A DNA stretch of 6,539 bases from the NCBI GenBank assembly GCA_964538225.1, contig CAZIDW010000069.1, positions 1 through 6,539 on the forward strand, read 5' to 3'. The DNA is from JAFGCR01 sp964538225 (GTDB lineage: Bacteria; Patescibacteriota; Gracilibacteria; UM-FILTER-43-11). Under the pieces are notes generated by a model. The model did not search any database. It saw nothing but the letters and a program-made list of their open reading frames with translations, and was not told the DNA's origin. Position numbers and translations under genes: made by a program. Each line of letters begins with the position of its first letter. Positions within the stretch are counted from its first letter, which is position 1. This document shows positions 1-4,703 of this stretch, one piece after another.

Positions 1-498
1 TATATCCTTATTATAACGGTCGCGGACATTGTACGTTTTGCTGACCGCTTCATCCAGGACGTTATTGATATTTTCATCCACCAGGTTGTTATCGATATTA
101 AGATTCTGTGAAAAATCAAAACTCACATTGTCAGCAGTCATCGCCGGCGTGAAATTGATGTAACCGAACGTGCCGGTACCGCTGAACGGGCCGCTCATAG
201 GAAGGCGCGCGCCGCTCAGTTTCAGCTCTCCGTCCTCCACCTGGTTAAAGACCTGCATAGGAAGCGGGGTGCCGATGGTCAGCTGGTTCACTGACACAGT
301 GGCGGGGTTCGCGGAAAGCGTGGTATCCCCGGCCATAACATCGGCGCCTTCGGTATCGACCTTGATCTCGATAGTGCCGCTGCAGCCTTTCACAAGGCTG
401 TTGTTATCGGTCAGCGTATAACGGGCGGCCAGGGCCGACGGCGCCAGCAGTACCAGCGCGGCGGCCAGGGAAACGCCCCTGAGCATTGTTTTTTTCAT
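1..498 (-). CDS. Secreted cohesin-like domain protein (partial, 3' end outside window)
   Basis: The frame is open from an ATG at 498-496 to the window edge, giving 166 residues with no stop. Residues 1-24 form a clear signal peptide: MKKTMLRG, then a hydrophobic Ala/Leu stretch, ending PSALA before ARYTL, so the product is exported. Residues about 35-130 resemble a cohesin-type beta-sandwich: a GCSGTIEIKVDTEG strand, then TLSANPATVSVNQ, later GELKLSGARLP and a GTGTFGYINFTP strand, the usual order in cohesin-like domains of uncultured bacteria. In cellulosomes cohesins bind dockerins, and both complete minus-strand genes upstream encode dockerins, so a partner role is plausible. An in-frame ATG at 522-520 would add eight residues (MFTFKSTI). 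I prefer 498 because it gives a standard signal peptide, but neither ATG has a Shine-Dalgarno sequence. The C-terminal domains are unknown. The cohesin call is from fold-like pattern, not a strict motif. Confidence 0.7.
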   Translation of the reverse strand, partial: MKKTMLRGVSLAAALVLLAPSALAARYTLTDNNSLVKGCSGTIEIKVDTEGADVMAGDTTLSANPATVSVNQLTIGTPLPMQVFNQVEDGELKLSGARLPMSGPFSGTGTFGYINFTPAMTADNVSFDFSQNLNIDNNLVDENINNVLDEAVSKTYNVRDRYNKDI

Positions 499-532
499 GA
501 TGGTGGACTTAAAAGTAAACATCGTACTAAAG

Positions 533-833
533 TTGAAAATTAAACTATGATTAAATGATTTTTATGATGGACCATGATTGATGACCACTGATTATTATGA
601 TTTTGACCGCTGATTAAATAATTTTTGTGATTCAAACAGATATATCATGTTAATCATTTGAATCAGCGTAATCCTGGTCAAAGATTGAAAATTAAAGATG
701 GATTCATCCTTCGTAGTAAACGTTGGTAACTCTATTGACTATCTCGTAGCGCATCGAAGGATTTAACTGCACTACGGAGAATGGAAGATTAAAAAATTAA
801 ATGAAAACGAAATAAAAATTTAAAATTTGGTTA
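533..833. repeat. 301-bp AT-rich tandem repeat, copy 1
   Basis: By eye this unit is identical, base for base, to 834-1134. Its left boundary is marked by the 12-mer TTGAAAATTAAA, which recurs inside the unit at 685 and at both later junctions (834, 1135). The unit has no convincing ORF and is much more AT-rich than the flanking genes. It contains a perfect 9-bp inverted repeat (TGATTCAAA at 628-636 with TTTGAATCA at 657-665) and a second structured part at 706-779 with ATCCTTCG/CGAAGGAT arms. The first half is full of TGATT/AATCA words in the style of interspersed intergenic repeats. It lies upstream of the cohesin-like gene, so it may form its leader or promoter region, but I found no clear -35/-10 pair. 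No transposase or terminal repeats are visible. Confidence 0.95.
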
Positions 834-1134
834 TTGAAAATTAAACTATGATTAAATGATTTTTATGATGGACCATGATTGATGACCACTGATTATTATG
901 ATTTTGACCGCTGATTAAATAATTTTTGTGATTCAAACAGATATATCATGTTAATCATTTGAATCAGCGTAATCCTGGTCAAAGATTGAAAATTAAAGAT
1001 GGATTCATCCTTCGTAGTAAACGTTGGTAACTCTATTGACTATCTCGTAGCGCATCGAAGGATTTAACTGCACTACGGAGAATGGAAGATTAAAAAATTA
1101 AATGAAAACGAAATAAAAATTTAAAATTTGGTTA
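834..1134. repeat. 301-bp AT-rich tandem repeat, copy 2
   Basis: Perfect second copy of 533-833, directly abutting it in the same orientation. A third copy begins at 1135 but stops matching after 12 bases (1135-1146), where it runs into the end of the dockerin gene; that gene's TAA stop (1144-1142 on the minus strand) lies inside this last 12-mer. The inverted repeats are at 929-937/958-966 and 1007-1014/1056-1063. Complete identity implies either a very recent duplication or an assembly error. I see no GC-rich hairpin with a T-run that would terminate transcription of the gene ending at 1142, so read-through into the cohesin-like gene is possible. Confidence 0.95.
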
Positions 1135-1141
1135 TTGAAAA

Positions 1142-3554
1142 TTAAAACTCATCCCCTTCCTTAAAATAATTCAGGATAAGCAGGGCGATATCCGGCGAAT
1201 TGATCCAGCCGTCTTTATTCAGGTCTGCCGGGTCCACGCCGCTGGTGCGGTAGGTCATCAGCATGGTGGTGATGTCAAATGAATTGATCCGATTGTCCGG
1301 ATACACATCCCCGGCGACCAGTTCAAACGTGCCGTCCAGGGTGTAATCCAGGTCGATGGGGGCGGGGTTCACACCGATTATCACCTCCCGCAGGACCTTG
1401 TTCAGATGGCTCTCGCCTTTCAGCGCGATATGGTAACTGCCGATGCTCAGCTGGTCGGTGGTGAAGTCTTCCAGCATACCGTAATCATCCAGAAGGACGG
1501 CCTGTTTTAACGTCATGTCACCGATATCCTGATGATAAAAGCTCACATCCGCGGCCAGGCCCAGGTTCGGCCCTTCGGTCACGGCGCGCTTTTCCGGTTT
1601 TGCCTTAAAATTAAACGTCACCTGGTCGACCTCCTGATCACAGGCATCCCCCAGTCCGTCTTCATCCAGATCAGACTGGTCGGGGTTGGGGGTAACCCGG
1701 CAGTTGTCGTCGTCGTTCAGCACGCCGTCGCCGTCCACATCATCGTCACACAGGTCGCCGATGCCGTCGCCATCCAGATCGGCCTGGTCGGGGTNNNNNN
1801 NNNNNNNNNNNNNNNNNNNNNNNNNNNNNNNNNNNNNNNNNNNNNNNNNNNNNNNNNNNNNNNNNNNNNNNNNNNNNNNNNNNNNNNNNNNNNNTGGGGG
1901 TGACCCGGCAGTTGTCGTCGTCGTTCAGCACGCCGTCGCCGTCCACATCATCATCACACAGGTCGCCGATGCCGTCGCCGTCCTGGTCGGCCTGGTCGGG
2001 GTTGGGGGTGACCCGGCAGTTGTCGTCGTCGTTCAGCACGCCGTCGCCGTCCACATCGTCATCACAAGCGTCGCCGATGCCGTCGCCGTCCTGGTCGGCC
2101 TGGTCGGGATTTTCAACAGCCGGACAATTATCCACTGAATCTAAGACTCCGTCCCCATCGCTGTCCAGAATCACCGTCTGGAAGGTCCGGACCTGTTCTG
2201 CCACCGGGTTCCCGGCCATGTCCTCACAGCCGCGGATACGGATGGTCACCGTCTCATTCGAGGCGAAATCCTCCGCCGGATCGATGATAAAATGGCGTCC
2301 GTAATCAATAGCGGTCGCTGTGACTTCTTCATCGCCGCCCTGATACGTCCGGGAACCGAATGACGGGGAGGAAAGAGTGATCCGGCAGGTGCCGGCCTTC
2401 ATGCCTGACCCTGACATGCCGTCCGGGAACGACTTGCGGTCAAAGACATCAAATGAGATCATCGGGTTCAGGGGCTGGTCGGCGCTGCCGTCAGCCGGCT
2501 GAACATTAAACAGGCGCGGCGCTTCCGTGTCTGCTTCCGTAGTGAAAGTGAATGCCGCCGGGTTCATGGTATTGGGGCCGTTGGTATCGCCCAGCTGGTC
2601 CTGATTGGCAGAAGCCAGGTCTTTATAACCGCTCACCGTGATGGTGATGGTGCGGCCGTATTTCCAGCGGCGGGTGTCTCCGGCAAACGCGGTTGCGGGC
2701 GGCCGTTCAAGCGTCAGTTGGCACAAATTCGATCCCCAGACGCCGGAACAGGTATGGGACAGGTGGTCTTTTAAGCTGACCGGACCGGCGCCGTTATCAG
2801 CTGTCAGGTCTGCGCCGGCTGAATCGATATCCACGCCGGTACCCACACCGCTGTCATCCCCTTCCCCATGAAGGGAATCAAGCAGGTCAAAAGTGAACAC
2901 CGCGTCCACCGGGATGCCTTCCGCGCCGTTCGCCGGGGAGGGGTTTTGCGCGTAGGGTTTTTTGGTATCCGCCCAGATATGGAATTGAAAATCCTCCGCG
3001 CCGTCCAGGATATCCGCGCCGTTTAAGGCAATATTGCTTTCCGTGGTCTCGCCGATCGTGCCGGTGTTTATGTCCAGTGCCGCCAGGGAGCCTGTGCCAT
3101 AATCAGCGGCGGTGGGTTTCAGCATCGTCCAGGCGACCGATCCGAAATCCCCGGTGCCGTTAGAATTCTGCACCGGAAAATTATAACCCGTGGATTTAAC
3201 ACGGCCGTCGGCCACCGTCTGATTCTGCCAGTCGCTGAAATACGTGCCGGTGGAAACCTGGCCGGCCTGCGCCAGCGCGGGGTCGTAATCGATCCAGATA
3301 TTCGCCGCTGTGGTGCCGTCAGAATTGATGGCAATAGCGCCGTCAAAGCTCTGGCCCACATAAAAATAATTTAAATCAGCCGGATCACCGGTTCCGCCGT
3401 CGCCTGTGTCATCCGCGCCGGTGAACGGGTCAGCCAGAATCTCAAAATAATCCCCGTTGGGTTCCGCCGCGGACGCGACGGACAGGCTGAGCGCCATCAC
3501 AAGCGTGAACGCGGTCAGGCGGAGGGCCAGTGGTTTGCGGCGAACGGTTTTCAA
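1142..3554 (-). CDS. Secreted multidomain protein: cohesin-like, Ig-like, TSP3 repeats, C-terminal dockerin (interrupted by assembly gap)
   Basis: One gene split only by the 100-N gap at 1795-1894. With zero gap it encodes 770 residues. Start: TTG at 3554-3552 is chosen because it gives MKTVRRKPLALRL, a hydrophobic stretch and ASA before AEPN, a textbook signal peptide. The ATGs at 3659 and 3623 would overlap the upstream gene and bury that peptide. No Shine-Dalgarno is seen. Domains: cohesin-like at about 62-195 (IWIDYDPALAQ, STGTYFSDWQ, GDFGSVAWTMLK); two Big_5-type Ig-like domains at about 198-339 and 345-460 (NPSPANGAEGIPVD...FTFTTE; VQPADGSADQPLNP...MAGNP); TSP3 repeats from 464; a module at about 612-712 shared with the next gene; and a type I-like dockerin at 714-767. 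Dockerin loop 2, DLNKDGWINSPD, is canonical. Loop 1, DVYPDNRINSFD, has Tyr where Asn or Asp is usual. Probably an exported structural or adaptor protein, since no catalytic domain is seen. It starts 40 nt after the upstream gene, suggesting co-transcription. Confidence 0.85.
1631..2162 (-). repeat. 108-bp in-frame tandem repeats encoding TSP3 calcium-binding units
   Basis: The coding repeat has an exact period of 36 residues (108 nt). Units run 2162-2055, 2054-1947, 1946 into the gap, then gap to 1739, and 1738-1631, so at least four are present. Each has the thrombospondin type 3 pattern DGDGVxxxxDNC, then NPDQxDxDxDGxGDxCD, with Asp side chains that bind calcium and a Cys pair per unit. The first unit (DSVDNCPAVENPDQ) and the last (SDLDEDGLGDACDQE) differ from the middle ones, which are almost identical at DNA level (VLNDDDNCRVTP). 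This is the signature of recent internal duplication. Such arrays usually act as rigid, calcium-stabilised spacers; here it separates the Ig-like part from the dockerin part. Confidence 0.9.
1795..1894. other. Assembly gap (100 N) inside the TSP3 array
   Basis: Exactly 100 unknown bases, a conventional scaffold placeholder rather than a measured length. The left flank ends exactly at a 108-nt unit boundary (1687-1794 is one full unit) and the right flank begins the next unit at 1895. Joining the flanks directly restores the AAC codon of the NPDQ motif and an open frame. One hundred is not a multiple of three, so the placeholder creates an artificial frameshift that makes the gene look like two ORFs. 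The true missing length is probably zero or a multiple of 108. Confidence 0.95.
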
Positions 3555-3600
3555 AATTAAACTGTGATTAAATGATTGAACTAATGGGTCAAAATTAAAA
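3553..3600. repeat. Short relic of the 301-bp repeat between the two dockerin genes
   Basis: Positions 3553-3577 match 537-561 of the 301-bp unit at 24 of 25 bases (one G for A at 3564). A little further on, GGTCAAAATTAAAAATT (3587-3603) resembles GGTCAAAGATTGAAAATTAAA at 676-696. The spacer therefore looks like the same element with its middle deleted. On the minus strand its ends overlap the TAA stop of the upstream gene (3597-3595) and the first two bases of the TTG start chosen for the downstream gene. Confidence 0.7.
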
Positions 3601-4479
3601 ATTCCGAAGGTCCCCTTCCTCATCCAGATTCCCCAGAAGGATATTAAGGTCGGTCTCATCGACCGTGCTGTCCTGGTTCAGGTTGGCGCGGATATTGTTG
3701 CCGGACGTATCGGATGTGCCGAACCGCTGGAGCAGGATAGAAAGATCGACCGAATTGATCACATCATCCCCCATATTCCCCGGCATCGTCGCCGCTCCGC
3801 TGATGTCGCCGGCTACCAGTGTGCGGGAACCGACCGTGGAGGAATTGGTCGTATTCGTGAAATTCAGGTAATTTTCCCCGAGCTGTAAATACACGTTGTC
3901 GAGCACACGGCTCAAATGCGCCTTGCTCTTAATCGCCGCGTCGTAATTCCCGGCCGTCACATCGGAAGGAGGGACAATATAAACATTGCTCACCCCTGAC
4001 GTATTCGTAGAGAGTAATTCTGAATGCTCGTATGCAAGTTCCCTGTTCTGATCCTCCGGCGTGTAGATCGCCAGTGCGTAGGTCGTGTCGTAATTGGTGC
4101 CTGTGGTGCCGGCACGCTGTTCCGGATGGGCGCGGATCTCGGTAAAAATAACATACTGGGGTTCAGACGGTTTACTGCCACCCGTTTCAATAAGGCAGGA
4201 AGCACTGCAGCCGTCCCCGCTGCGCGGAATACAGACTTCATCACCGATCCCCGCACAGTCCGCGTCGGCCGTACAGGAAGTGCCGTCATAACAATGTTTT
4301 CCGTCGTCACATTCCTCATCCCCTTCGGCCACGCCGTCACCACAAACGGTGACGTACACGCCGGACGAGACCACATTCACATCCGCAGCGGAAAAAGGCG
4401 CTTTAACGGCCCACACAGCCAAAACGAGCATAAAAGCGGTCAGCAGTCCTCCGGAGATGATTTTAAAATAAAAGCGCAT
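3595..4479 (-). CDS. Secreted cysteine-rich-repeat protein with C-terminal dockerin
   Basis: 294 residues, ATG at 4479-4477, TAA at 3597-3595. Residues 7-32 are a hydrophobic signal peptide or membrane anchor (IISGGLLTAFMLVLAVWAV). Residues 46-95 hold eight cysteines in a DUF4215 / Myxococcus-type cysteine-rich repeat: CGDGVAEGDEECDDG at the start and GDGCSASC at the end, with an inserted segment at about 61-87 that adds four Cys (C63, C69, C75, C83). Residues about 109-222 match the module before the dockerin of the next gene (HPEQRAGTTGTNY, HLSRVLDNVYL, TLVAGD). Residues 223-288 are a dockerin: loop 2 NLNQDSTVDETD is good; loop 1 is interrupted by an insertion (GDISGAATMPGNMGDDVINSVD). It is the first gene after the promoter at 4503-4531 and precedes the large dockerin gene by 40 nt. 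Probably exported and structural or binding. No enzyme motif is seen, and the function of the shared module is unknown. Confidence 0.88.
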   Translation of the reverse strand: MRFYFKIISGGLLTAFMLVLAVWAVKAPFSAADVNVVSSGVYVTVCGDGVAEGDEECDDGKHCYDGTSCTADADCAGIGDEVCIPRSGDGCSASCLIETGGSKPSEPQYVIFTEIRAHPEQRAGTTGTNYDTTYALAIYTPEDQNRELAYEHSELLSTNTSGVSNVYIVPPSDVTAGNYDAAIKSKAHLSRVLDNVYLQLGENYLNFTNTTNSSTVGSRTLVAGDISGAATMPGNMGDDVINSVDLSILLQRFGTSDTSGNNIRANLNQDSTVDETDLNILLGNLDEEGDLRNF

Positions 4480-4502
4480 TTATTTTTTGTTGTAATCTAA
4501 AT

Positions 4503-4531
4503 ATTATACCAAATATCACCCAAAAAATCAA
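4503..4531 (-). promoter_or_regulatory. Sigma70-type promoter of the dockerin/cohesin gene cluster
   Basis: On the minus strand TTGATT (4531-4526) is followed after exactly 17 bases by a perfect TATAAT (4508-4503), preceded by TGG, an extended -10 (TGnTATAAT). The -35 box matches TTGACA at four of six positions. Transcription would start near 4496, leaving a leader of only about 16 nt, A-rich and without a Shine-Dalgarno sequence, before the ATG at 4479. Sequence match only; no expression data. Confidence 0.65.
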
Positions 4532-4543
4532 TGCTTAAAGCAT
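4531..4543. promoter_or_regulatory. Perfect 13-bp palindrome next to the -35 box (possible operator)
   Basis: ATGCTT-A-AAGCAT is a perfect inverted repeat with a one-base centre. It touches the -35 box of the minus-strand promoter at 4531. Such a position fits a binding site for a dimeric activator or repressor. The regulator is unknown and no second copy is seen, so the role is inferred from symmetry and position only. Confidence 0.3.
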
Positions 4544-4590
4544 AACCGCCTTGTCTCTGATAAGCGAACGCTATAAAATGGCTACGCCAT

Positions 4591-4702
4591 CGTAATTCGT
4601 AATTTGTAATCTGTTCCGCAAGCGGGACGTAACTAGTAATTGATTATTTTAATTAAAATTGCTAGCACTTACGAGTTACGAGTTACAAATTACAAATTAC
4701 AC
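4591..4702. repeat. Inverted arrays of a 7-bp repeat upstream of alaS
   Basis: On the plus strand 4669-4702 reads TTACGAG twice, TTACAAA twice, then TTACAC: a period-7 array ending one base before the alaS ATG. The opposite orientation appears at 4591-4610 (reverse complement ATTACAA ATTACGA ATTACG) and again around 4628-4641. The arms 4591-4610 and 4682-4701 pair at 17 of 20 positions. Between them 4613-4628 can form a small hairpin (CCGC, AA, GCGG core), and just outside, ATGGC-TAC-GCCAT (4578-4590) forms another. The alaS promoter is not clear. Candidates are TATAAA at 4572-4577 with TTGTCT at 4551-4556 (15-bp spacer), or TTGATT at 4640-4645 with TAGCAC at 4663-4668; both are weak. Confidence 0.75.
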
Positions 4703-4703
4703 T

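Noticed and set aside
170..421. Plus-strand 83-codon open frame
   Set aside because: It is antisense to the signal-peptide-bearing cohesin-like gene and has no features of its own.
533..1134. CRISPR array
   Set aside because: Only two units of 301 bp, identical throughout, with no short repeat alternating with unique spacers and no cas gene.
1532..2304. Plus-strand open frames across the TSP3 region
   Set aside because: They are the reverse of the Asp-rich repeats, giving low-complexity Ala/Val/Ser repeats, and some run through the N gap. The minus-strand reading gives recognisable TSP3 units.
3555..3659. ATG at 3659 (or 3623) as start of the large dockerin gene
   Set aside because: It would overlap the upstream gene by 65 nt and place 35 non-hydrophobic residues before the signal peptide. 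The TTG at 3554 fits better.
4662..4670. CIRCE-like half site (TAGCACTT) before alaS
   Set aside because: The second inverted half (GAGTGCTAA) is absent; the following GAG words belong to the heptamer repeat.
4659..4703. In-frame TTG start extending alaS by 15 residues
   Set aside because: The extension (SYELQITNYT) is just the heptamer repeats translated, and the ATG at 4704 gives the standard N-terminus of the family.
4480..4703. T-box riboswitch upstream of alaS
   Set aside because: No conserved T-box antiterminator sequence and no terminator with a T-run is visible; the leader is mainly short AT-rich repeats.
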